From: Chrysophaeum taylorii
Taxonomy: Eukaryota > Sar > Pelagophyceae > Pelagomonadales > Pelagomonadaceae
Direction of reading: 5' to 3'
Length of the DNA stretch: 64,000 nt
NCBI GenBank assembly: GCA_029834535.1
Contig: JAQMWT010000523.1
Span: 347,501 to 411,500 of the forward strand
Below are positions 9,950 through 20,900 of this stretch, one piece after another. Below the pieces are notes generated by a model, which saw only the letters and a list, made by a program, of their open reading frames with translations, did no database searches and was not told where the DNA came from. The translations under genes were made by a program, and so were the position numbers. Position 1 is the first letter of the stretch, and every line of letters begins with the position of its first letter.

Positions 9950-10376
9950 TTGCGAGTGACATGCTTTTTTGGTCGTCGCGATGTGCTCCACCGCAACCCA
10001 TTGTATCACAGCGCAACGCGTAGGAGCGGATGACCGAATCCCAGAGTAAAAAAAATGCGCGGCGCGCACAGTGTATTGTATTGCCTGCCACATTGGCGTT
10101 TGATATAGCAAAGAGGATGTCGCCCGTGACCACCGCACTGCGCTCAATCAATCAATCAATCAATCAAGCGGGATGCCGCCGAAATGAATTACACTCGAGA
10201 ATAAAATGCGCATTTATGATGTCCATTGGAATATAAACGCGGTTGCCATCGCGTGCTCCGTCTTTAAACGTGGTCGGACACACTCTCGCCCCGGCATATA
10301 GCACCAAACACCGGGGACTGATGGTTGTACTTGCCCCTCTCGGGGGATTCACGCGTGCACGCACTATTATTAACAA
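9950..10376 (-). mobile_element. degenerate Helitron helicase (Pif1-like) remnant
   Basis: On the minus strand, PRGASTTISPRCLVLYAGAR then DGARDGNRVYIPMDI and ECNSFRRHPA follow the order and spacing of the Helitron helicase C-terminus (G-x-R ... GNRV-IPR ... FRRxQFP). After an in-frame stop and an ATTG tetranucleotide repeat (about 10144-10166), FAISNANVAGNTI resembles the FAxTINKxQGQT motif. Stops and repeat expansion show it is dead. It differs in sequence from Helitron copies A-C, so it is an older or separate family. The assignment rests on motif order only. Confidence 0.45.
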
Positions 10377-10442
10377 GAAAAGAAAGAAAAAAAAATCCGA
10401 GAGCCCAGTGGCGAAGACGATAGGAAGGAACCAAAAAAAAAA

Positions 10443-11549
10443 TCAGGCGGTGCTAGCCGCCTGGGCGACCGCGTTGGACCAGCGGCGCTGGGATGTGGGA
10501 GGGCGGTCGGGCCCATCGACCAAGGGCGCGAAGAGGACGAGGAGTGAGGTTGCGCGTTCGAGGGAGGCGGTCTTGTCGAGGAGGCCGAGGAAGGGCTCGA
10601 AGCGGTCGCAGATGCACTGGAAGGCGTGGGTCGCGAGGCGATCGAAGAGCGAGAGGCCACCGTCGGGGGGGAGGACCCCGGTCCTCGCTCGGGTGATGAG
10701 CTTGTCGAAAGCGATGGTGAAGCGGTGAATCTTGTCGGCGCCCTTGAGGAAGGAGGCGAGGTTGTCCCGCACGACGACCTGGAGCTTGCGGTCGTGCGAT
10801 CCGAGGCGCGCCTGGAGGTTGTGCCAGCCGGCCTGGAGCTGGGCGAAGGAGGCGTGGGCGTGCACGCAAGCTAGGAAGGCGTCGGGGTCAAATTCCGGTT
10901 CTGTGAGGCGGACGTCAGCTTTCTGGCGCGAGATGCCCTCGAGGACGTCGTCCGGCGCGAGGCCGAGGGGGTCGGCCGCGGCGGCCTCGGTCGGTGCCAC
11001 CAATCCGCCGGGGGCCTCGTCGTCGTCGTCGTTAGTTATTTTCGTCTCGTCGTTCCGCCACCACAAGTTCGGCTCGACCTCGGCCCAGGACTGCGGCTGG
11101 AAGACCGCCGGCGCGCCGACGACATCGCCCTTCTCTTGAAGTCGCGGGGTCGCCGAGACCGACGACGTGTTGTCGTCATCCTGGAACGACGACTGTCGCT
11201 CCGCCGAATCGCTCGCCGGCCAGTCCCCGGCCGGCCACTCGGTCGTGCTCTCGCGGTGGTCGGGACGCCGTTCTTTTATGGCGACGATCCAGGACGTCGC
11301 CGCGCGCACGCCCTTCACCCGAAACACGATCGTCGACCCGCTGGCGAGATCCACTGCGAACTCGCCGTACCGTGACAGCAACTTGGCGTCGACGACCTCG
11401 CTCAACTTAACGCTCGTCGTCGCGGCCCCGCTCCGGCCCCACACGAGAAGCGTCGAGGACAGCCTCAGGGTGCGCTTCTTCCACGCCGAGGCGAGCACGG
11501 CCGCGTTCGACTTGCGTACCAGCACCGACCCGACCTTCTCGTCCACCAT
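10443..11549 (-). CDS. PH-domain protein with exocyst Sec5/EXOC2-like N-terminal region
   Basis: 368 residues from ATG 11549, single exon. Residues 1-92 look like a pleckstrin-homology domain: alternating strands (KKRTLRLSSTLLVWGR, GEFAVDLASGSTIVFRVKG) and a closing helix with a conserved Trp (ATSWIVAIKER). A low-complexity acidic linker follows. Residues ~215-350 (FDPDAFLACVHAHASFAQLQ, NLQARL, DNLASFLKGADKIH) resemble the start of the exocyst subunit Sec5, which tethers secretory vesicles. Sec5 is usually 800-1,000 residues, so this protein carries only the N-terminal region, capped by a PH domain. Role inferred: membrane-phosphoinositide-linked tethering. It is divergent from the small gene at 11764. 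Confidence 0.65.
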   Translation of the reverse strand: MVDEKVGSVLVRKSNAAVLASAWKKRTLRLSSTLLVWGRSGAATTSVKLSEVVDAKLLSRYGEFAVDLASGSTIVFRVKGVRAATSWIVAIKERRPDHRESTTEWPAGDWPASDSAERQSSFQDDDNTSSVSATPRLQEKGDVVGAPAVFQPQSWAEVEPNLWWRNDETKITNDDDDEAPGGLVAPTEAAAADPLGLAPDDVLEGISRQKADVRLTEPEFDPDAFLACVHAHASFAQLQAGWHNLQARLGSHDRKLQVVVRDNLASFLKGADKIHRFTIAFDKLITRARTGVLPPDGGLSLFDRLATHAFQCICDRFEPFLGLLDKTASLERATSLLVLFAPLVDGPDRPPTSQRRWSNAVAQAASTA

Positions 11550-11763
11550 CGAAAGAAATAAATCACTCTCTTGCTAACCCAGTTTTTACTCCTTAACCCT
11601 CTCTCCAGAATCCATGATGACGTGGGTGGGTGGGTACATATTATGGAGGTTAAGTTTCAGACTACACATTGGGTGTCCAGACAGTACTACTCGTCGTGCA
11701 GAGAGAGAGAGAGCCGTCTCCTTTCCTTTTTTTTTGGCAAACGAGACCAAGAGAGAACATAAT
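11550..11763. promoter_or_regulatory. shared intergenic region of a divergent gene pair
   Basis: 214 bp separate the start codons of the PH/Sec5-like gene (minus) and the small orphan (plus). Both 5' ends must be controlled from here. It contains a GA microsatellite near 11700-11713 and a poly-T run. No specific factor site is recognised. Confidence 0.5.
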
Positions 11764-12267
11764 ATGGAGGAACCAAGCAGCAAAATCGTTCGCGTCGAGG
11801 ACGTGTCGTCTGACCTGCCCGTGAATCCGATGGGTCACGCCATTCCGGCGGCCGCGGTGCCGACGGCCTACAACCCCCTCGCCCCTGGAGACTACTACGA
11901 AGACGAAGTGTCATCGAGACCATCACGCGAGCGCATGACGGACGTTCTGAGCGAGGCGAATCGGGTCGCGGCCGCGCGCGCGCGGCACGAGGCTCGCGTC
12001 GTCGACGAAGCGCAACGGCGCGCGGCGGTCGCGGACGCGCGCGACCCAACGGCCCCTCACGTCGTGTACGCCTACGCGCGGAACGAGGTTCCGGTGGCGC
12101 AGGCCGTAGTGGCGGCGGCGGCGGCGTCGTCGTACGACCCCCCCCGACTCGAGCCGACCGCCCCGCGACAAGAGTCCGTCGAGCGCCAGTCCTCGGGCTA
12201 CAAGATCGGCGACTACGCCATCTCCGACTACGAAATCCGAGAGTACAAGTCTATCTACGACGAATAA
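11764..12267 (+). CDS. small orphan protein with Tyr-rich C-terminal repeats
   Basis: 167 residues from ATG 11764, chosen because the upstream extension lacks protein-like composition and crosses a GA microsatellite. It begins MEEPSSKIVRVED, has a central Ala/Arg-rich helix (about 60-95), an Ala run, and ends with spaced YKIGDYAISDYEIREYKSIY, a five-fold Tyr/Ile/Asp pattern. No known domain recognised. It is head-to-head with the PH/Sec5-like gene and its stop lies 38 bp from the convergent stop of VMP1, so the 3' UTRs probably overlap. Confidence 0.5.
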   Translation: MEEPSSKIVRVEDVSSDLPVNPMGHAIPAAAVPTAYNPLAPGDYYEDEVSSRPSRERMTDVLSEANRVAAARARHEARVVDEAQRRAAVADARDPTAPHVVYAYARNEVPVAQAVVAAAAASSYDPPRLEPTAPRQESVERQSSGYKIGDYAISDYEIREYKSIYDE

Positions 12268-12305
12268 TTAACGTTTCGTAACACTGGAAGTTACGACCGA
12301 GACAC

Positions 12306-13574
12306 TTAGGAAGAAGAGTCGTCGGGCTTGGTGGTGGTGGTGGTGGTGGTGGTGGTGGTGGGCTTGTTGAGGATGAGGAGGTGGCCGAGGGCGCGCTGTT
12401 GGGCGACCTGTTCGATAGTGGAGGAGATGAACAAGGCGAAGAGAAGGAGAGTAACAAGGGTCCATCCCCTCTTGAGGGTGGCGAAGACACCGAGGTCGGC
12501 GGCGGCGGCGGCGGCGGCGGCGGCCTGGTCGTCGTGGTGGTTTCCCGCGGCCTGGACGACGAGCCTGTCGGTGAGGCGCTTGGCAGCGTTCTTGAGCCAG
12601 ACGACGACGCCAGAGCCCTGGACTGGGCGGTCGTCGGCGAGAGAGGCGACGAGGGCGGCGACGCAGGTGGTCTGGAGCGGGGTGCGGACCAAGGCCTTGG
12701 CGCACAAAACGGCGACGAAGAAGGTCGCAAACGAGACGCCGATCGAACCGCAGACGAGGCCGCAGAGGTCGAAAAACGCGTTGGGTATCGCGGCCAGCAC
12801 AAAAATCTTCAGAAAGGCGTAGGAGCGGAGGCTCCTTTCGAGGGCCGCGCGCGTGGTCGAAAAGAGGCGGGGCTCGTCCTCGCCGTCGGGCACGAGGAGT
12901 TGGAACGGGTCTCTGCCGGTCGACGTCATCGCCCTCGCGAGCGCGAACGGAACTAGTTCACCCACCGCGGAGCCTGCCCCCGAAAAAACTCCGGGGAGCA
13001 CCACGCGCGCCATCAGGACGCGCCAGGGCGCGCGGCGCTTCTTTTCCCTCTCCACGCACGCGAGGAGTCGAGGTCGCGTCGCGAACCACGAGTCCCGGAA
13101 TTGACCGTCGAACGCTGCTCCGCCACACTTTCGCCACTCGAGGGCTAGCCGAGCGACGTGCGGGAACAAGAAGAGCGCCCCGGTCTGGAGCCCCGACCCC
13201 AGCCCGATCGTCGACAGCACGCCGCAGAAGAACCACCACGCGCAGTACAACAAAAACGTCTCCAGAGCCTTGCTGGCCGTCTCGATTCGCTGCCCGTACG
13301 CCCCCGCCCGCGCCCCAACGCGGATCGCGAACCCCGCGCACACCGCCACCGACGCCGCCACCATCGCCGACGACACGCTCGTACCCCCCATCGCCTTCCC
13401 CACCGCGCGACCGAAGTGCCCGAGCGTTGCGAACGGTCTCTTATGGAGCCGCAGCTCCTGCCGCAGCACGCGCCGCAGCTCCCGGCTTTCCTTCGGGTCC
13501 ACATCCGGCCGCAACGCGCGTGTCGACAGCAGCTTCAACTCGCGAGACCCACCTACCCCTGAAAGAGGAGCCAT
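12306..13574 (-). CDS. VMP1: VMP1-like ER/vacuole membrane protein (VTT/DedA-type)
   Basis: VMP1 is an ER multi-pass lipid scramblase needed for autophagosome formation. The 422-residue frame has its hallmarks in order: GLGSGLQTGALFLFPHVAR (124-142), SGAGSAVGELVPFALARA (198-215), a further hydrophobic segment, and AAIPNAFFDLCGLVCGSIGV (261-280) followed by KALVRTPLQT (293-302). Six or more hydrophobic helices are visible. Start ATG 13574 fits the family, with a soluble basic N-terminus of ~60 residues. Near the C-terminus sits an Ala run (GCC/GCG microsatellite) and a Thr run encoded by an ACC repeat, ending KPDDSSS. Convergent with the small orphan gene. No introns are needed. Confidence 0.85.
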   Translation of the reverse strand: MAPLSGVGGSRELKLLSTRALRPDVDPKESRELRRVLRQELRLHKRPFATLGHFGRAVGKAMGGTSVSSAMVAASVAVCAGFAIRVGARAGAYGQRIETASKALETFLLYCAWWFFCGVLSTIGLGSGLQTGALFLFPHVARLALEWRKCGGAAFDGQFRDSWFATRPRLLACVEREKKRRAPWRVLMARVVLPGVFSGAGSAVGELVPFALARAMTSTGRDPFQLLVPDGEDEPRLFSTTRAALERSLRSYAFLKIFVLAAIPNAFFDLCGLVCGSIGVSFATFFVAVLCAKALVRTPLQTTCVAALVASLADDRPVQGSGVVVWLKNAAKRLTDRLVVQAAGNHHDDQAAAAAAAAADLGVFATLKRGWTLVTLLLFALFISSTIEQVAQQRALGHLLILNKPTTTTTTTTTTKPDDSSS

Positions 13575-14981
13575 CCACTTACTTATCTGCGACGCGCCCC
13601 CACCACCATCGTCCCACCGACGTCAGTCGACCTCTCAACGGCTCGCACCAAGATTCAAATTCATTTTGTTGCCGAAACTTCTTGTAAAGAATCAAAATGC
13701 TGGTGACAACTACAGACACCATGCAAGGGGTTTAGGTCCAAAATTAGGAGTAATAAACTCTAAGGTTAGCGACAAAGCAGCAGCTTAGATTGGTGGGGGT
13801 GAGAGCGCGTCGTCGAGCTGAAATGAGAGTGGGGTGCAACGGGTTATAGACCAGATTGGCGGTGTATTTTTGACTGTTGTGACGACGACGACACTTGCCC
13901 CTTTTCAAATAGTACCAAACTTTCGCCACAGTCTGGTGGTAAAAAAATTCAGGCGGTTTAACTGATAAGACCTCCGCGGGATGGCTTCCTTCAGACAGGG
14001 AGTTACGGCCCTCCCGACCCGCACGTGGTTCGAATTGGTGGTCGTGACCCTTCGTGAAACAAAAGTCCCGTCGTCGTCGCACGTCGACTACCATTAAGAG
14101 GGGGGGGGGTGCGAACGGGAGCACGCAGGGCGTTCCGGGGTTATCTACCCGAGCTACCCGTCGGCGGCCGCGTCACATAATGTCTGTTGGCTCGATGGGT
14201 TTTTGATGGCTGAGCGCTTTGGACAACGGGAGGCGGTTCCCCGCCTTGCATGCCAACCTTTCAGGGCGGCTTCTTTTCTTCTATAGCGAATGGAGCCTGG
14301 CTTCGTTTGTGGCTTCCACCTGTTCCAGCCTGGCTTGGGTGATTTGCAAGATAGCTTCAGCTATTGCCAATTTTTGGCGCAGTTGATGATGCTGTTGGTC
14401 TCGCGTCCGTGTCGGTGCCATTTCGCGAGGTGATATCCGTGACTCTGTAGTGTCGGCGGCGGCTTTTCTTGGGCTTTTGAAATTGGTGGCGTCAAGAGCA
14501 ACTTTTTTTGTTGGCCGATGTCGTTGTAAGATGTCGTGTGAAATGCATTCGATAGTCCCAAGGCTCACTCTTCCGTACTGTTCCTGCGGCCATTTTAAAC
14601 CTAGAAGCGGTCAAAATTGAACAACACTGCCGAGAAAAGACGGTGCGGTAGCGATACAGCCGTAGTAGTTAGCGTCCTGCGGCGACGACAGACAACAGTT
14701 TAAAGTTGTTGAACACGGTGTTAACTCCCGGTTTTGGCGCTGGAAGTCTGGTTTTTTAAAGGTCGTACGGCCCACTCAAAAAATCATCCCCGACAAAAAA
14801 TGAAGGGTAGACCCAATTCCGCCTTGAAGGCACATCCCTGATGTCCCCACACAATCTGTCTCGTTGTCTCCTTGAAGTGTTGTCTGCTGCCCCCCCCCTT
14901 TTTTTATTTATAATCCGTGGTGGAAGATCATGATATTATGCCATATTTATTACGCTGGAGTTGTACATTAGAAAGGAGCGA
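13575..14981. other. 1.4-kb intergenic region, no supported gene
   Basis: More AT-rich than the flanking genes. Frames are short. One minus-strand frame (14568-14281) gives a charged helical 95-residue peptide ending in coiled-coil-like LRQKLAIAEAILQITQARLE, but nothing around it supports a gene. Poly-G/poly-C tracts occur near 14100 and 14890. Confidence 0.55.
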
Positions 14982-17900
14982 TCACGCCGAGTCGGTCGTC
15001 AAGAGAGCCGTGCCCCGAAGCGCCCAGTGCTTTGAATTTTTTTCGCTCGTACACTTGAGCGTGACGAAAAAGATGAAGAAGCGATCAGTCCGCGGTCTGT
15101 ATTTGTAGACGGGACAATCGTAGGGCCCGTGCGCACCGAAGAGCTCCTTTCGGCGCTTGACGCTCTCGTCTTTTATCAAACCGGAGACGTACAAGATCGG
15201 GAGCGCGACGAACAACTTCTTCGGCTCGGACTCGACGAGGATGCCTTCCTTCTTGTCGTAGGCGGCGCCGTCCAAAAACATTCCGTGGACGTAGACGCCC
15301 TCCGGGGGACTTTGGCGGACCTGCTCGACCCGCTCGAAGCCCTGGACCTCGGTGCGGTAGACGACGTCGTCCAAAGCCCACTTGTCGGCCTTGTGCTTTC
15401 GCGTGACCTCTTGCTTCATCGCCGTCAAGAATCCCGTCGGGTTGAAGAAGCCGGTGAGCCAGTAGCACAAAGGTCGCCCCGAGTTGAGCCACGTCCGCAG
15501 CTGGTCGTCGCGCGCGATGAGCGACGAGAACCACAGCCCGAGCGCCGGCAGAATCCAGGAGAACTCGTCGCCTGTGAGCGTGTAGATCCACGCGTTGGGC
15601 GCGCACGCGTCCGCGATCTTGTCGAGCGCCTCCTGGAGCTCGGCAGTCATGACAACCTCGCCTCGGATCGCGAGCTGAAGCTGCGTGAGCTGGAACCGGA
15701 CCTTGGCAATGACAGCTTGGAGCCGCTGAATTTCTTGGAAGAGGAAGATGTTGAGAGGCACCGACAGCCCCCCGAGCTTGTTGATCTTCGCCTTGTACTC
15801 GTCCTCGTTGTAGTCCGAGGGGAGTCGGTCGAGGAGCTCCTGGGCTTTCGCCTGCACGATGTCCTCGCGGCTCTCGCCGCCGCCGCCGCCGCCGCCGCCC
15901 TTGGGCTGCGTCTCGGCGAGCGTCGAGATGAGTGCGTTCACCTCCTTGATTCTGAACGTGAGTTCGGCGTTCGGATGGAGCCCAAACACTTCCGGCGAAT
16001 CGATCTCGGGAAAGCTCTCGATGTGGGCACGGTACGGCTGCATCTCGGTCGCCTTTGGAATGATGTATTGAAAGTCGCCGGGGATGTGTTGGATATTGTC
16101 CTTGGGATTGAACGACCACGTCTCCGAACACGTCGCCGACGTGAGCCAGACTTGCGTGTAGGTGTTGAACAGACGACGGTCGACGGAATCTGTGATCTTC
16201 CCGCCGTACTGGACCTCGGCGACCATGTATTGAAACGTCGACCACGAGATTGGTCCGTTGTATAGGTGCCTTTCGAGAAACAGGATGCACGCAGTGATGT
16301 CGCCCGTGTTGTACTCGTAGGGCACGCACCACCCGAGCGGACCAAACTTGCGACGCTCCTGGACTATCGAATGGAGAAAGCAGAGCGCAAACAACAACTG
16401 CCTCCACTGTTCGGTTTCTACGCGTTCGAGCCGCTCTTGGTCGACAATGACCGTGTATGACCGCAGCAATCCGGCTTTAAGACCGGCCGGGGGCTCGTTC
16501 GTCACCTTGGTGCACATTTGCAACAACCCGAGCGGGAAGTCCTTGTGCGGGAGACACGTGATAAAGAGTCGGAATCCGGGGTCGATTTGGGGCAGCTTGG
16601 TGAGGAGGTGCTCCATCTCCGCCATAAGCTCGAGCGCGAGTTCGCAGTTCTGGAGCAACACCCACGTGCCTGAATACGAAGAAGAAGTGAACAAGGGTGA
16701 GGAGTGGACGAATTGTTCGTTGATGATAAAAACACAACAGGTAGTTGTTTTTTTCATCGAGTCGCGCGTGATGACCCGAGCTCTCGACAAAACAACACGC
16801 GCGCGCGCGGATTGCTTTTTGACTCTCGGTTGTTTGTTTTTTTTTTTTTTGTAGAAACGCACCTTCGACCGAGCCCGTGTTGATGGCCTTGAGAGCGACG
16901 GGCTCCTGGCCTTCGCCGAGCGAGATGACGGCCGGCGGCGGGAGTTTGCGCTTGCGCGCGAGGAGTTCGATCGAATCGGTCGGGTCGGCGCCCGCCGAGA
17001 GGAGGAAAATGACGGGCACGGTCGCGATCATGTCGGCGTAGATAGAGTCCATCGTGTCGGTGACGGGGTCGACGTATCGAGGGCCCATTTGAGGCGTCGA
17101 TCGAATAAACTCCTTGGCTTGCAGGATGCACCGGTCCATGCGGAGCGAGCGGATCACGAGGAGCCGGTAGAAGGGTCCGACGTCCGAGTTCTCGTTGATC
17201 TTGCTCTCGTAGTCAGGGATGGCCATTTGCTCCGGCTCGTTGTCTTCGTACCATCGTCGCCAGATTGCCTCGTTGGCGCTCATATCGGACGGAAGATTGC
17301 TGAAGAACTTGAGCTGCTGGCTGAGCTCGAGCACGCTCAACCACGCGTCGTTCGTGAGCCACGAGAACGGCTTGCGCTTGACCGAGTTGATGTCGAGGGC
17401 CGCGCCTCCGCGCAAAAAGAGCATGACGTCGCTTTGTTCGAGACGCTGGGACGTCACCAAAATCTTGAGGGTGATGATGAGTACGAACGTCAGCTTGTCC
17501 TTTTCGTACAAGCCGCGGTTGATGTAGCGGTACGTCATGTACGTCATCTGTTCGATGATGTTTTCGACACGTTTCGACGCCAAGCTCGCTTTTTCCGACT
17601 TCTCCATCGACGACATAAAGAGCTCGAGAAATTGGGTGAGCGACGTCTGGTACATAGGATTGACGAGCGACATCTCGACGATCGAGAAGTACAAGACAGA
17701 GCCACGCGTCGCGACCGGTCGGAATTGCTCGCGTTTCTCGTTGATGCTCGCTTTCGTCTCGTCGGCAGCAAGCAGTTTTTGCGACACCTCTTGGGCTTTC
17801 GCCTTGGTACTCGCGAGGACGTCGATGAGCTCCTCGTCCTCGAGTAGGTTTCCCGTGTTGGACGTGAGGCGCTCGAGGAGCGACGCGTCGAGCGCCAGAA

Positions 17901-20900
17901 GTGCCTTGGTATTGGAATTGACCTCCTGGAGCACGAGGCTCAGCTGGTCTTCGAGGGCGCGCTGTTCCTTCCCAATAACTTTCCCCAGCAATTGCTCCTC
18001 GAGACCCTTTTGGGTAACCGTAAAATCGACGACCGTCGTCTTCGCTTGAAGTTCGGGAGAAAACGACGGATTCGGCAGTCGCGTGATGAAGTACGCCATG
18101 AAGTTCATGTCGAAGTCCATCTGCTTGTCGCTGATCGTTATGACGAAGCGGCGTCCCAACGGCGTAATCTGTTTCTCCAGGACGGGATCGAACATGGGAT
18201 CGATGTCTTGTTCCACACCCAGGACGACGAATGCCTTGCCTGCGGTAGTAGCGTTACATCATTATTATTATTATTACATCGAGAGGAGGTGAAAACACCA
18301 CACCTTCCTGCAACGCGAATTCGAGCTTGTCTTTGATTTTGGCGTCCGTGAGCTGGACGGTCGGCGCGGCGGCGGGGAGTCGGTCCTTTTCGCGATTGGT
18401 GATCCATCCTACCGCCTGTCCTTGAGGGTCGATCAACAGCGGAAAGCGCGAAGATCTCGTGACGAGGATACCGTTCTGGATGGAGAGCGGATCTGTCGGA
18501 AGTCCCTCCTGGTTCCAGTCGCCGATGGTCCCGATGTCGGCCAAAAAATCGATGACGTTGAGGTTCATCGTCACGGGCACGTTTCTCTCGTCGCAGTCGG
18601 CCGAGTACTTGTCGGAAATGAGCTTGTTGCGGTAGTCTTGGTTAAAGGGCCCGCAGTACGAAACAAAGGCGCAGGCGACGGCGCAGTCGCCGACCAAACG
18701 AAGCTTGATCTCGGCAAACTCGTTCGCGTCGTCCGTCCAGCGCTTTTGCTCGCCCGAAAGACCGCCGATGAGTTCCGAGGCCTGGTTCATTTTTTTCTGG
18801 AGCGCCGCCGCATTGTCCTCGATGAGCTTCTTCTCGGCGGTCTTCTTTTCGAATATGCCCTGGAGTTCGTTGAGCTTATCCTGGCACTTTTTGAGACGCT
18901 GTTCGGCCTGCTCGAGCCGTTTCGATGCCTCGGCGAGATTGGCCTCGGCAATGCCGAGGGCTTCCAGCTTGGGCTTGACGATTCGTGACGCGTAGAAGTA
19001 GTCTTTCATCGCCGAGACAAAGATGCAGAGACCTTCGGCTGCCGACGACGCTTTTTTGGCGGTTTCGGGCGTGAAGTAACCGCCGTTCTCCTCGAGCGCG
19101 AGGTCGACGTACGGAAAGAGGAATTCGACCGTTTCTTCGTTGAGCAAATCTTTGCCTGTCCGTCCGAACTCCTGGAGCTCGGACAGGAAGGCGGCGTTGT
19201 TGAGCATGCGCTGGCCCGAGAGCTTGAACGACGTCTCGAAGAAGGGCACGTCTTCCTTCTTGATGCTGAGTGTCGTTGGCTTGACCGGCTCGAGCGGCTG
19301 TTTGAAGAGGATCAGGAGGCCGTCGAAGATCATCTTGAGAATGTCGATTGGGTTCTTGTTCTGCTTGATCTCCTGGATGTCTTTGGGCTTGATCGAATTG
19401 ATCGCGTTGTTCGCTCGATCGACGAACGGCTGCGCCTTGGCGAGATCGGCCTCGGCAAGCTTTTTCTCTTCGCCGATGCGCTTGGCGTCGGCCTCGCACG
19501 CCGCCTTGTCCTTTTCGACCTTGTCACCTTCACGCTGCGCCTCGGCCGACGACACTTGAAGCCCCTCGAGCATTTTGTTTGTCTCTTCCGTCGCGACGGC
19601 GAGCTTCTTGTCCTCGGCCGCGAGAACGCCCTTCATGTCCTCGACGTCGCGCGCGCCCTGCTTGAGCTTCTCGAGGCCCAGCTTGACGCGGCCCTCCTTG
19701 TCCTCGAGCTCCTCGAGCTTCCCCTTGTACATCTTGGTGTACGACTGGATGAACGAGAGGTAGCTTTTGGGCGTTTGGTACACCGCCCGCCGCATCTTCT
19801 CGAAGTACTCGTTGCAGACGTCCGTCGTCATTTTGTGGACCATGCCCATGTGCACCATGAGGGCGTCCTTTGTCTCGGGCGGCGCACGGAGCGGGAAATC
19901 TTTGATAAACCCGCGCGACACCGAAACGAGCGCCTCCTCGGGCCACGCGAGGAACCAATCAATCGACGGTCCTGAGATAAGTCCCGGGAAACGCCGCGCT
20001 CGCTCGGGGAACTTGGGGTTGAGCGGGGACATGCAGAGCATGAGGTGGAGATTGTCGCGGACGCAGTCCGTGAAGAACGCTTTGAGGTTGTCCTGCGTGT
20101 CCTCCAGTCCCGGCCGCGCCTTGAGAAACGACGAGCGCAGTTCCGCCGTCATCGCCATCATCTCGTCCTTGGCAAACAGCCCGGGGACCTCGCCTGTCAT
20201 GAGCACGCTGTTCATCGTCTCGAGAAATGACTCCTGTGGTGGTGGTGGTGACGAGGCCGCGGGTTATAAACGATACGTATAAACAAAAGAACTCGCCGAT
20301 TTAATTTCGGATTCGGTGAACAAGAAGACGGTTTGCTTTTGCTGCGCGCCGGCGCTGCGGTAGAGCGTGCGGAGATCTTCCAGGAATGAGCTCTGATTGT
20401 ACTGCTTTGTGAGCGTAATTTGGAAGCAGACGGCACGCGACATGTGGGCCGAGAGTCGCGTGAGCGACTGTTTGCCGCTGCCGCCAACGCCAACTAGGAG
20501 GCCGCTCCCTCGCGGCATTTCCATCAGCCGGTTGAGACGCAGCAAGTGGCGGAGCGCGTCGTCGAAGAGGACGAGCTCCATCTTGCGGCTCGGGTTTTCT
20601 TCGTTGTACTTCTCGAGGAAACTGCTCGCGCGCTCTTTGATCTGCGTTAAGGTGCCGCCCGGCTCGTAAACCTTGGGCGCTTCTTCCTGGAGCACACCAT
20701 CGTCGTCGTAAATGTCGTCGCGAAGAAAATTGACCATGTGCATCTCGTTGGGCAATTCGGAGACAAAATCCGAGTCGAACGTAGCGTCGCATTGCTCGTC
20801 GATGGACTTGACGCAGATGCTCTTGTCCTTGTCGTTGGTCAGCTTGTCACAGAAGACCCGCATGACCTCGTGTTTCCAGATTGCGAGCAAGCACGTTCCC

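Noticed and set aside
14281-14568. 95-residue minus-strand frame with coiled-coil-like end
   Set aside because: Isolated, with no homology recognised; insufficient to call a gene.
15129-16265. 378-residue plus-strand frame opposite the dynein C-terminus
   Set aside because: Antisense shadow; the minus frame matches dynein throughout. The same holds for other long plus frames between 17 and 31 kb.
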